Positions 27,389-35,812 of a stretch of DNA of 64,000 nucleotides are shown here, in pieces. The number at the start of each line of letters is the position of its first letter. Position 1 is the first letter of the stretch. The stretch is from CAMAVH01 sp035714115 (GTDB taxonomy: Bacteria; Pseudomonadota; Alphaproteobacteria; SMXQ01). The notes beneath the pieces are model-generated. The model was not told where the DNA came from. It did not search any database and saw only the letters and a program-made list of their open reading frames with translations. The DNA lies in contig DASTMO010000075.1 in NCBI GenBank assembly GCA_035714115.1, forward strand, positions 21,190-85,189. The letters run 5' to 3'. Made by a program: the position numbers and the translations under genes.

Positions 27389-29635
27389 TCAGAAAAAGCT
27401 GTAGGGGTCCATGTCGACCTGAACCCGCACATTGGCCGGCTCAGGGACCGCCGCCAGCCAGCGCCGGATGGCGCTTTGCAGGGCGAATTTCTTGGGCGCG
27501 CGCAGCAAAAATCGCCGCCGATGGCGGCCGCGCAGCAGGCTAAGGGGGGCCGGGGCCGGCCCCAGAACCCGAAGGGCCGGATCGGCGGGCGCGGCGCGGG
27601 CCAATTTGCGGGCATGGGCGTCCACCGCCCCGGCGTCCGGGCCGGACAGGATCAGCGCCGCCAGCCGGCCATAGGGCGGCATGCCCGCCGCCTCGCGCGA
27701 ATCGGCCTCCGCCGCCATGAAGGCGTCGCGCGCGCCCCGGGCGAGCGCCTGCATCACCGGATGTTCCGGGGCGTAGGTCTGCAAGCAGACATGGCCAGGC
27801 TTGCCGGCGCGCCCGGCGCGCCCGGCCACCTGGGTCAAAAGCTGGAAGGTGCGTTCGCCGGCCCTGAGATCGCCGCCGGCCAGGCCGAGATCGGCATCGA
27901 CCACCCCGACCAGGGTCAGGCCGGGGAAATGGTGGCCCTTGGCCACCACCTGGGTGCCGATCAAAAGGTCGATCTCATGGTCCGTCACCTGACGCACCAA
28001 TTCCTCGGCGGCATGCGGCGTGGTCAGGGTGTCGCTCGCCATCACCGCGCGGCGCGCGTCCGGGAACAATTGCGCCGCCTCTTCGGCAAGGCGTTCGACG
28101 CCCGGTCCGCAGGCGGCCCAGCTGTTCTTGTCCTGGCAGGATGGGCAAACCTCCGGCAGCTTCATCGTGTGGCCGCAATGGTGGCATTCGAGCCGCGCGC
28201 GTCCGCGATGCTCGACCATCCAGGCGGTGCAGTTCGGGCATTGGATGCGATAGCCGCAGGTACGGCAGAGCGTGAGCGGCGCATAGCCGCGCCGGTTGAG
28301 GAACAGCATCGCCTGGCCGCCGGCCGCTAGCGTATCGGCGAGACGCTTGTGCAGGATCGGCGAGAGCCATTGGCCGCGCGGCGGCGGATCCTTGCGCAAA
28401 TCCACCAGCTCGACGTCGGGCAGGCTTGCGCCGCCGTGGCGATCGGCGAGATGCAGATGGGCATAGCGCCCGCCCTGCGCGTTCACCAATGTTTCGAGCG
28501 ACGGCGTGGCGGAGACCAGCACGACCGGAATCTCGCCTAAGTGCGCGCGCACCACCGCCATGTCGCGCGCCGAATAGAGCACGCCTTCTTCCTGCTTGAA
28601 GGAGCCGTCATGCTCTTCGTCGATGATGATGACGCCGAGATCCTGGAACGGCAGGAACAGAGCCGAGCGCGCGCCGACGACGACGCGCGCCGATCCGTCG
28701 GCCACGCCGCGCCAGGTCGCGCGCCGCCGTGCCGGCGTCACTTCCGAATGCCAGATCGCCGGCGCGGCGCCGAAGCGCGCCTTGAAGCGCGCGAACCATT
28801 GCGCCGAAAGGGCGATTTCCGGCAGCAAAACCAGGGCTTGTTTGCCCTCTTCCAGCGCCGCGGCGATGGCCTCGAAATAGACCTCGGTCTTGCCCGAGCC
28901 GGTGACGCCGTCGAGCAGAGTCGCGCTGTAGGCGTTCGCCTTGGTCTTCTCGATCAAGTCGCGCGCCACTTCGGCCTGATCGGGCGACAGCACCGGGCGC
29001 GGCAGCGACAAATCCGGCGCATCAAACGGCGACGGCTGCGACAGCGCCACCGCTTCGAGCGCGCCCGCCGCGACGAGGCCGTGGATCACGGAAGTGCCGA
29101 CGCCCGCTTCGCGCGCCAATTCGCTCGCTACGCGCGGCGGGCCATCGGCCAGCACCTTCATCACGCGGCCACGCGCCGGAGTGAGGCGCAGATCGGCGTC
29201 GTTCCAGCTATCCACAGGTTTGTATGCGGTGACCGGCGTCGGCGCGTCGAGCGCGTCGGGCACGCTGATGACCATTTTGAGCACGGCGCCCGGCGGAGTC
29301 AGCGTATAGCTCGCCACCCAATCGACGAACTTGCGCTGCACATCCGACAGCGGCGCGGCGGGCAGGACGCCGATCACTTCCTTCAACTTTGCGAGAGGGA
29401 CGTCCTCGCCATCGGCTTCGTCGCGATCCCACACCACGCCGATGCGCTCTTTCTTGCCGAGCGGCACGGCAACGACGGCGCCCGGGACCAGCTCCGCCGC
29501 GATGTCCTCGGGCGCGAGATAATCGTACGGCCCGGCCAGGGGCAAGGGCAGCAAGACGCTGACGCGCTTGCGCTTGTCCGGCGCGGCGGCAACGGCCTGC
29601 GGGCTGGCCTGAAAACTGGTGCGGGAGGCGGGCAT
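27389..29635 (-). CDS. priA: Primosomal protein N', replication restart helicase
   Basis: 748 residues. It recognises stalled forks and reloads the replicative helicase. An N-terminal 3'-end-binding domain (about 24-120) is followed by a SF2 helicase: Walker A DGVTGSGKTE at about 242-251, DEEH at 339-342, and QVAGRAGRAG near 590. An eight-cysteine zinc-binding region (CRTCGYRIQCPNC through CPSCQDK, about 460-510) interrupts the helicase lobes, as in all PriA. Start at ATG 29635; the reading frame stays open far upstream opposite the transaldolase and DUF484 genes, which is chance. Divergent from the transaldolase-like gene. Confidence 0.96.
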   Translation of the reverse strand: MPASRTSFQASPQAVAAAPDKRKRVSVLLPLPLAGPYDYLAPEDIAAELVPGAVVAVPLGKKERIGVVWDRDEADGEDVPLAKLKEVIGVLPAAPLSDVQRKFVDWVASYTLTPPGAVLKMVISVPDALDAPTPVTAYKPVDSWNDADLRLTPARGRVMKVLADGPPRVASELAREAGVGTSVIHGLVAAGALEAVALSQPSPFDAPDLSLPRPVLSPDQAEVARDLIEKTKANAYSATLLDGVTGSGKTEVYFEAIAAALEEGKQALVLLPEIALSAQWFARFKARFGAAPAIWHSEVTPARRRATWRGVADGSARVVVGARSALFLPFQDLGVIIIDEEHDGSFKQEEGVLYSARDMAVVRAHLGEIPVVLVSATPSLETLVNAQGGRYAHLHLADRHGGASLPDVELVDLRKDPPPRGQWLSPILHKRLADTLAAGGQAMLFLNRRGYAPLTLCRTCGYRIQCPNCTAWMVEHRGRARLECHHCGHTMKLPEVCPSCQDKNSWAACGPGVERLAEEAAQLFPDARRAVMASDTLTTPHAAEELVRQVTDHEIDLLIGTQVVAKGHHFPGLTLVGVVDADLGLAGGDLRAGERTFQLLTQVAGRAGRAGKPGHVCLQTYAPEHPVMQALARGARDAFMAAEADSREAAGMPPYGRLAALILSGPDAGAVDAHARKLARAAPADPALRVLGPAPAPLSLLRGRHRRRFLLRAPKKFALQSAIRRWLAAVPEPANVRVQVDMDPYSFF

Positions 29636-29743
29636 GGGATACACTCTAACCGCGCTTCGCGCCCGAAGCCACGACGCGGCCATGACGCCACGCGCCTGTT
29701 TCGCCCCGCCCGCATACACCCTCTTTTTCGAGCATAGCCCGCC

Positions 29744-30427
29744 ATGAAATTCTTCATCGACACCGCCGACACCAACGACATCCGCGAACTGGCGGCGACC
29801 GGCCTGCTTGACGGCGTGACGACCAATCCCTCGCTCATCGCCAAGAGCGGGCGCAATATGATCGAAGTGATCAAGGAGATCTGCGACATCGTTCCCGGCC
29901 CGGTGAGCGCCGAAGCGGTCTCGATGGATCACGCCACCATGCTCGCCGAAGGCCGCAAGCTCGCCGCCATCGCGCCGAACGTGACGGTGAAGGTGCCGTT
30001 GACACCCGACGGGCTCAAGACCTGCAAGGTGCTGTCCGACGAGGGCCGCCAGGTCAACGTGACGCTCTGCTTCTCCGCCGGCCAGGCGATCCTCGCCGCC
30101 AAGGCGGGCGCGACCTATATCTCGCCCTTCATCGGCCGCCTCGACGACATCAGCATGGACGGCATGGAGCTGATTGCCGACATCTGCCACATCTACGAAC
30201 AGTACCCTGACTTCAAGACCCAAGTGCTCGCCGCCTCGATCCGCCATCCGCTGCATCTGATCCAGGCCGCCAAGCTCGGCGCCCATGTCGCCACCCTGCC
30301 CGGCTCGGTCATCCGTCAGCTCTATCAGCATCCGCTGACCGACAAGGGTCTCGCCGCCTTCACCGCCGATTGGGCCAAGACCGGCCAGTCCATTCTCGGC
30401 GATTCTAAGAAGTCGGCGGCGGAGTAA
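29744..30427 (+). CDS. Transaldolase/fructose-6-phosphate aldolase family protein
   Basis: 227 residues, the short TalC/FSA class. It starts MKFFIDTADTNDIREL; the Schiff-base lysine is Lys83 in NVTVKVPLT, followed by VNVTLCFSAGQAILAAKAGA and YISPFIGRLDD. Short family members act either as transaldolase in the pentose-phosphate pathway or as fructose-6-phosphate aldolase, and sequence alone does not separate the two. Divergent from priA with about 110 bases between; 6 bases before the DUF484 gene. Confidence 0.93.
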   Translation: MKFFIDTADTNDIRELAATGLLDGVTTNPSLIAKSGRNMIEVIKEICDIVPGPVSAEAVSMDHATMLAEGRKLAAIAPNVTVKVPLTPDGLKTCKVLSDEGRQVNVTLCFSAGQAILAAKAGATYISPFIGRLDDISMDGMELIADICHIYEQYPDFKTQVLAASIRHPLHLIQAAKLGAHVATLPGSVIRQLYQHPLTDKGLAAFTADWAKTGQSILGDSKKSAAE

Positions 30428-30433
30428 GTCGGC

Positions 30434-31216
30434 ATGAGTCCGCGCGGCCCCCGCGACAGATCGGACAGCCTCGCCGCGAGCGAGACGAGCGCCCTCGCGC
30501 CCGAAACGCCGGCGCAGCAGGCGATCTCGGCCGATCTCGTGGCCGGCTATCTGCGCCGCCATCCCGAGTTTCTCGCGCAATATCCCGACCTGCTGGAAAC
30601 GCTGAAGCTGCCGGGCCGCTTCGGTCCGCAGCCGGGCCCGCGCGTGAAGGGCGGCGTGATCGACCTGCAAACGGCGATGATGGAGCGCCAGCGCAGCGAG
30701 AACGCCCGCCTGGCGACGCTGCAAGCGGAGCTCCTGGCCACCAGCCGCGCCAACATGTCGAGCCAGCAGCGCATCCATGCCGGCGTGCTGGCACTTCTGG
30801 AAGCGACCACCTTCGAGCATCTGATCTCGGCGATCACCACCGATCTCGCCGTGCTGCTCGATGTCGATGTCGTCGCGCTCTGCGTCGAAGCGCCGGAAGG
30901 CCATCACCATCGCGACGTCGCCGGCGTGCATATCCTGACGCCGGGCGATGTCGACGCCATCATGGGCACGCGCGACACGTTGCTCACGCCGGCGCTGCAC
31001 GGCCAGAACCCGCTCTACGGCGCGGCGGCGACGCTGGTGCGCTCCGAAGCGCTCTTGCGCCTGCGCCCCTCGGCCACCTCGCCGACCGGGCTTCTCGCGC
31101 TCGGCTCGCGTCACGAAGGCCGCTTCGACGCCAGCCAAGGCACCGAGCTGCTCGGCTTCCTCGCCCGCATCCTCGAGCTTTGCATCCGCACATGGCTGGG
31201 TCTGCCGCGCGACTGA
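30434..31216 (+). CDS. DUF484 family protein
   Basis: 260 residues. After a variable N-terminus, residues about 30-60 carry the signature VAGYLRRHPEFLAQYPDLL, followed by a coiled stretch (about 80-110) and a GAF-like domain (about 120-255). The function of the family is not known. It lies next to xerC in many Proteobacteria, and here the xerC start overlaps its 3' end by 25 bases, so a link to chromosome-dimer resolution is suspected only from context. Confidence 0.9.
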   Translation: MSPRGPRDRSDSLAASETSALAPETPAQQAISADLVAGYLRRHPEFLAQYPDLLETLKLPGRFGPQPGPRVKGGVIDLQTAMMERQRSENARLATLQAELLATSRANMSSQQRIHAGVLALLEATTFEHLISAITTDLAVLLDVDVVALCVEAPEGHHHRDVAGVHILTPGDVDAIMGTRDTLLTPALHGQNPLYGAAATLVRSEALLRLRPSATSPTGLLALGSRHEGRFDASQGTELLGFLARILELCIRTWLGLPRD

Positions 31217-32148
31217 CCCTCACGGCGCGCGATCCGGCCTTGGCCGGCGCGCTCGCCGATTGGCGCGCCTGGCTCGCCGACGAACGCCGCGCCTCGCCCC
31301 ATACGCTCGAAGCCTATGTCGGCGACCTCGCCGGCTTTCTCGCGTTTCTCAGCAACCATCTCGGCGGCGATCCATCGCTCGATGATCTTGCCGCGTTGAA
31401 GGCCGCCGATTTTCGCGCCTGGCTGGCGATGCGCGCGCGCGACGGCCTGGCCCGCAGCTCGACGGCGCGCGCCATGTCCACCGTGCGCGGCTTTTTCCGC
31501 CGCCTGGAAAAGCGCGACCTCATCAGCAACCCCGCCGTGCGCGCCGTGCGTACCCCGAAACTGCCGCAGGCCGCGCCCAAGCCGCTCAGCGAACAGGGCG
31601 CGCGCGAAGTGATGCAGAATGTCGGGGCCATGGCGAAAGAGCCGTGGATCGCCAAGCGCGACGCCGCCGTGCTGCTGCTGCTCTACGGTTGCGGCCTGCG
31701 CATCGGCGAAGCGCTCGGCCTGACGCGCGGGCGCGTGCGGGACATGGCCGGCGGCGCCATGACGGTGCGCGGCAAAGGCAGCAAGGACCGCATGGTGCCG
31801 GTGTTGCCCGTCGTCGCCGACGCGGTGAAGGATTATCTCGCCGCCTGCCCCTATGCCGGCGGCGAGAGCGATCCGCTGTTCCTCGGCGCGCGCGGCAAGG
31901 CGCTCGATCCGGCCATCGTGCAAAAGGAGATGCGGGCTTTGCGCCGCGCACTCAATCTGCCGGAAACGGCGACGCCGCATGCGCTGCGCCATAGCTTCGC
32001 CACCCATCTGCTCGGCGGCGGCGGCGATCTGCGCACCATTCAGGAACTGCTCGGCCACGCCTCGCTCTCGACCACGCAGCGCTACACCGCCGTCGATTCG
32101 GCCAAATTGCTCGACGTCTATCGCAGCGCGCATCCCAGAGCACGCTAG
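31192..32148 (+). CDS. xerC: Tyrosine recombinase XerC
   Basis: 318 residues. It resolves chromosome dimers at dif with XerD. The N-terminal SAM-like DNA-binding domain (about 20-105) precedes the catalytic domain with Arg170 (GCGLRIGEAL), Lys in GKGSKDR (194-200), His263 and Arg266 (HALRHSF), His289 (LLGHASLS) and Tyr298 (TTQRYTA). All catalytic residues are intact and the length is normal. It is not an integrase of a mobile element: the housekeeping context (DUF484 upstream) and XerC-like motifs argue against this. ATG 31192 chosen; a TTG 12 bases upstream is possible. Confidence 0.93.
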   Translation: MAGSAARLTLTARDPALAGALADWRAWLADERRASPHTLEAYVGDLAGFLAFLSNHLGGDPSLDDLAALKAADFRAWLAMRARDGLARSSTARAMSTVRGFFRRLEKRDLISNPAVRAVRTPKLPQAAPKPLSEQGAREVMQNVGAMAKEPWIAKRDAAVLLLLYGCGLRIGEALGLTRGRVRDMAGGAMTVRGKGSKDRMVPVLPVVADAVKDYLAACPYAGGESDPLFLGARGKALDPAIVQKEMRALRRALNLPETATPHALRHSFATHLLGGGGDLRTIQELLGHASLSTTQRYTAVDSAKLLDVYRSAHPRAR

Positions 32149-32173
32149 ACACGTTCGCTAAAGGAGTACGCCC

Positions 32174-32620
32174 ATGATCACTCGTCGCGATGTTTTGAAA
32201 AGCCTGGCCGCCTGCAGTCTCCTCGCCGCCGCCGCGCCATTGCTGGCGAAAGCCGCGCAAGCGCAGGGCGCATCGACCAGCGCGCGTTTCGATCAGCGCG
32301 AGACGCAGATCATCCGCGACTATTACCGCATGGAAGTGGCCAAGGCGCGCGCCAACCGCGGCAAGGGCGGCGGCGTACCGGCCGGCTTGCCGCGCAAGGA
32401 CGAACTGCCGCCGGGCTTGATGCGGATGATTCAGGAAGGCCAGCCGCTGCCCGCCGCCGTGCCGAAGAAATCCCTGCCGGCCGATCTGGAGAAGAGCCTG
32501 CCGGTGCGCCCGACGTCGCTGCGCCTGATCGCCGGCGATCTCGTCATGCTGGTGGATGGCAAGGGCACGGTGCGCGACATCCTGGCGATCACCGAGATCA
32601 TCGAGCCGCTGTACCGCTAA
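32174..32620 (+). CDS. Exported small protein, RcnB/CigR-like
   Basis: 148 residues. The N-terminus has a twin-arginine-like signal (TRRDVLKSL, then an Ala/Leu-rich core ending near AQA), so export by Tat or Sec is likely. The mature part has repeated Pro-Gly-Leu segments (VPAGLPRKDELPPGLMRMI) and ends in a strand-rich segment. This resembles the RcnB/CigR-type periplasmic proteins, but the match is by pattern only. Its stop overlaps the stop of the convergent membrane-protein gene by 3 bases. Confidence 0.75.
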   Translation: MITRRDVLKSLAACSLLAAAAPLLAKAAQAQGASTSARFDQRETQIIRDYYRMEVAKARANRGKGGGVPAGLPRKDELPPGLMRMIQEGQPLPAAVPKKSLPADLEKSLPVRPTSLRLIAGDLVMLVDGKGTVRDILAITEIIEPLYR

Positions 32621-32910
32621 TCGCGCTTGCGACCGAACCAGCCTTTGATTTTGCCCGGCAATTCTTTCGACCAAGCCTCGGCATGGTCGAGCTTCGCGCC
32701 CCATTTGGGATAGCGGCGCTTGAATTTCTGCTTGAGCGCGCGCACGCGCGACGAGCCCTTCGACAGCAGCGCCAAGCCGACGAGCAGGAACAGCACGCCC
32801 TGCAGGATCGGCAGGAACAGGCCGAGCACGCCGAGGATGACGAAGAACGTCCCGGCGACGAGGTAGAGTTTGCGTTTGACCGTCTGGGTGAGCCAGGCCG
32901 GGCGTTTCAT
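32617..32910 (-). CDS. Small inner-membrane protein (PGPGW/DUF454-like)
   Basis: 97 residues. A basic N-terminus and a hydrophobic hairpin (about 16-50, VLGVLGLFLPILQGVLFLLVG within it) give two membrane segments, followed by a basic cytoplasmic tail. Small proteins with this GVxGLFLPxLQG pattern are common next to housekeeping genes, and their function is unknown. Stop overlaps the convergent gene; lpd is immediately downstream of its start on the same strand, 18 bases away. Confidence 0.8.
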   Translation of the reverse strand: MKRPAWLTQTVKRKLYLVAGTFFVILGVLGLFLPILQGVLFLLVGLALLSKGSSRVRALKQKFKRRYPKWGAKLDHAEAWSKELPGKIKGWFGRKRD

Positions 32911-32928
32911 CCGCGACCTGGCCTCCCG

Positions 32929-34344
32929 TCACATATGGATCGGACGACCGTCGACCGCGAGCGCCGCTTCCTTCACGCTTTCCGACAGGGTCGGATGAGC
33001 GTGGCAGGTGCGCGCGATGTCCTCGGCCGAGGCTCCGAACTCCATGCCCACCGCGATCTCGGCGATGAGATGGCCGGCATCGGCGCCGACGATATGGCAG
33101 CCGAGCACGCGGTCGGTCTTGGCGTCGGCGAGGATCTTCACGAAGCCGTCCGTCGCGTTCATGGCGCGGGCGCGGCCGTTCGCCGTGTAGGGGAACTTGC
33201 CGGCCTTGTAGGCGACGCCGGCCTGCTTCAGCTCTTCCTCGGTCTTGCCGATGGCGGCGACTTCCGGGGCGGTGTAGACGACCGACGGAATCGCGTCGTA
33301 GTTCACGTGGCCGGCCTGGCCGGCGATGCGCTCGGCGAGCGCCACGCCTTCGTCCTCGGCCTTGTGCGCCAGCATGGCGCCGATGATGACGTCGCCGATG
33401 GCGAAGACGCCCGGCGCGCTGGTCTTGAAATGGCCGTCCGTCTCGATGCGGCCGCGGCTGTCCAGCTTCACGCCGGCCTTCTCGAGACCCAAGCCTTCCG
33501 TGTAGGGCTTGCGGCCCACGGCCACCAGCACGACGTCGGCTTCCAGCGTTTCGGCCGCGCCGCCGGCGGCGGGCTCGAGCGAGAGCGTGACGCCCTTCGC
33601 GCCCGGCTTGGCGGACGTGACCTTTGTCGAGAGCTTGAAGGCCATGCCCTGCTTGGCGAGGATCTTCTGCATCGACTTGGACACTTCGCCGTCCATCGGC
33701 GGCAGGATGCGGTCGAGGAATTCGACGACGGTGACCTGGGTGCCGAGGCGCTGATAGACCGAACCCAATTCAAGGCCGATCACGCCGCCGCCGATCACCA
33801 CCATGGTCTTCGGCACGCCACCGAGCGTCAGCGCGCCGGTCGAGGAGACGATGGTCTTCTCGTCGATGACGATGCCCGGCAGCGACACGACGTCGGAGCC
33901 GGTGGCGAGCACGATGCTCTTGGCGGTCAGCTTGGCTTCGCCGCCGGCATTGAGCTTCACCGCGACCACGCCGCCGCCCTCGAGCGAGCCGGCGCCCTTG
34001 AACCATTCGATCTTGTTCTTCTTCATCAGGAAGGCGACGCCGTCGACGTTCGACTTCACCGTCTTGTCCTTGTGGGCCATGAAGGCGCCGAAATCGAGTT
34101 CGGGCTTGCCGACCTTCACGCCGAAGGCGGCGAGATGATGGGCGGCTTCCTCGAACTTCTCGGAGGCCTGCAGCATCGCCTTGGACGGAATGCAACCGAC
34201 ATTGAGACAGGTGCCGCCGAGCGTCTCGCGCTTCTCGACGATGGCGGTCTTGAGGCCAAGCTGGGCGGCGCGGATGGCGCAGACATAGCCGCCGGGGCCG
34301 GAGCCGATGACGACGACATCGAAATTCGTGGGTTGGTCGGCCAT
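32929..34344 (-). CDS. lpdA: Dihydrolipoyl dehydrogenase (E3)
   Basis: 471 residues, a flavoprotein disulfide reductase that reoxidises the lipoyl group of 2-oxoacid dehydrogenases with NAD. FAD-binding GSGPGGYVCAIRAAQLG, the redox pair in GGTCLNVGCIPSKA, an NAD-binding GGGVIGLELGSV and the C-terminal HAHPTLSESVKEA with the catalytic His are all present. It is last in the sucAB-lpd group, 101 bases after sucB, so probably serves the 2-oxoglutarate dehydrogenase complex. Confidence 0.97.
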   Translation of the reverse strand: MADQPTNFDVVVIGSGPGGYVCAIRAAQLGLKTAIVEKRETLGGTCLNVGCIPSKAMLQASEKFEEAAHHLAAFGVKVGKPELDFGAFMAHKDKTVKSNVDGVAFLMKKNKIEWFKGAGSLEGGGVVAVKLNAGGEAKLTAKSIVLATGSDVVSLPGIVIDEKTIVSSTGALTLGGVPKTMVVIGGGVIGLELGSVYQRLGTQVTVVEFLDRILPPMDGEVSKSMQKILAKQGMAFKLSTKVTSAKPGAKGVTLSLEPAAGGAAETLEADVVLVAVGRKPYTEGLGLEKAGVKLDSRGRIETDGHFKTSAPGVFAIGDVIIGAMLAHKAEDEGVALAERIAGQAGHVNYDAIPSVVYTAPEVAAIGKTEEELKQAGVAYKAGKFPYTANGRARAMNATDGFVKILADAKTDRVLGCHIVGADAGHLIAEIAVGMEFGASAEDIARTCHAHPTLSESVKEAALAVDGRPIHM

Positions 34345-34445
34345 TTTGGCGATCCTAATTCAAATGAGGGCTGAGACGGTTGCGCCCCGCTGCCGATTGT
34401 TAAAGCGGTCAGGCAGGGCGCAACGCGAGGCGAACGGAAACGCGA

Positions 34446-35678
34446 TTAGACGTCGAGCAGCAAGCGGCTCGGGTCTTCGATGCATTCCTTGATGCGGACC
34501 AGGAAGGTCACGGCCTCGCGGCCGTCGACGATGCGGTGGTCGTAGGACAGGGCCAGATACATCATCGGACGCACTTCGATCTTGCCGCCGATGACGATCG
34601 GGCGTTCCTGGATCTTGTGCATGCCGAGAATGCCGGACTGAGGCGTGTTGAGAATCGGCGTCGAGAGCAGCGAGCCGTAGATGCCGCCGTTCGAGATGGT
34701 GAAGGTGCCGCCGGTCATGTCCTCGATGGTCAGCTTGCCGTCGCGCGCCTTGCGGCCGTAGGCGGAGATCGCCTTCTCGACATCGGCGAGGCCCATCGTG
34801 TCGGCATCGCGCAGCACGGGAACGACCAGGCCGTTCTCGGTGCCGACGGCCACGCCGACGTCATAATGGTTCTTGTAGACCAGCTCGTCACCCTGGATCT
34901 CGGCGTTGACCTCAGGAATTTCTTTGAGGGCGGCGATGGCCGCCTTCACGAAGAAGCTCATGAAGCCGAGCTTGATGCCGTGGCGCTTCTCGAAGTTGTC
35001 TTTGTAGGCATTGCGCAGCGCCATCACGTTGGTCATGTCCACCTCGTTGAAGGTGGTGAGCATGGCGGCGGTGTTCTGCGCTTCCTTCAGGCGCTCGGCG
35101 ATGCGGCGGCGCAGGCGCGTCATCTTCACGCGCTCTTCGCGCGGACCCGAAGCGCTCGGAGCCGACGGAACGGACGGCGCGGGAGCGGCCTTCGGCGCGA
35201 CCGGCTTTTCCGGGGCGGCGGCGGCCTTCTCGAGATGAGCCAGCACGTCTTCCTTGGTCAGACGGCCGTCCTTGCCGCTCGCCTTGATCTTGGCGGCGTC
35301 GAGGTTGTTCTCTTCGATCAGCTTGCGCACGGCGGGAGCCAGAGGCGCGTCAGCAGTCGCAGCCGGGGCCGCGGCGGCAGGCGCCGGAGCGGCAGCGGCC
35401 GGGGCGGCAGCGGCTTTCGGCGCGGCCTTCGCGCCAGCAGCGCCTTCGGCGATACGCCCGAGCACCGCGCCGACGGCGACTTCGCCGCCGGTCTGCACGA
35501 GAATCTCGTCGATCACACCGGCAACCTGCGCATTGACCTCGACGGCGACCTTGTCGGTCTCCAGCTCCACGAGCGGTTCGTCGATCTCGACCCGGTCGCC
35601 CGCGGCCTTGTGCCACTTCGCGACGGTCGCTTCGGTCACCGATTCGCCCAGCGTGGGCACGACGATATCAACAGCCAT
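34446..35678 (-). CDS. sucB: 2-oxoglutarate dehydrogenase E2 (dihydrolipoyl succinyltransferase)
   Basis: 410 residues. One lipoyl domain (about 1-77, lipoylated Lys43 in ETDKVAVEV), an Ala/Pro-rich linker, a peripheral-subunit-binding domain (about 110-150, APAVRKLIEENNLDAAKI), another linker and the catalytic acyltransferase domain (about 185-410) with SYDHRIVDGREAV carrying the His and Asp. It transfers succinyl groups to CoA. ATG 35678 chosen because the lipoyl domain begins there; the longer frame adds unlikely residues. Located between sucA and lpd. Confidence 0.97.
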   Translation of the reverse strand: MAVDIVVPTLGESVTEATVAKWHKAAGDRVEIDEPLVELETDKVAVEVNAQVAGVIDEILVQTGGEVAVGAVLGRIAEGAAGAKAAPKAAAAPAAAAPAPAAAAPAATADAPLAPAVRKLIEENNLDAAKIKASGKDGRLTKEDVLAHLEKAAAAPEKPVAPKAAPAPSVPSAPSASGPREERVKMTRLRRRIAERLKEAQNTAAMLTTFNEVDMTNVMALRNAYKDNFEKRHGIKLGFMSFFVKAAIAALKEIPEVNAEIQGDELVYKNHYDVGVAVGTENGLVVPVLRDADTMGLADVEKAISAYGRKARDGKLTIEDMTGGTFTISNGGIYGSLLSTPILNTPQSGILGMHKIQERPIVIGGKIEVRPMMYLALSYDHRIVDGREAVTFLVRIKECIEDPSRLLLDV

Positions 35679-35812
35679 GTCTCTTTCACCTGATGGGCCG
35701 GCGGCATTTGAGCGGTCATCGCTCCTGTCGCCCGGCTTGTCTTCCGCCCATCCCATGATGGGCGGCCTTCAAAAACGAAACCCCCGCCGGCTCTTGCCAG
35801 CGGGGGCGGAGA

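Noticed and set aside
29636..31138. N-terminal extension of priA by about 500 residues
   Set aside because: The extension is antisense to the transaldolase-like and DUF484 genes; PriA similarity begins at the chosen start.
31192..32148. Phage or island integrase
   Set aside because: The sequence and the DUF484 neighbour fit chromosomal XerC, and no mobile-element genes are nearby.
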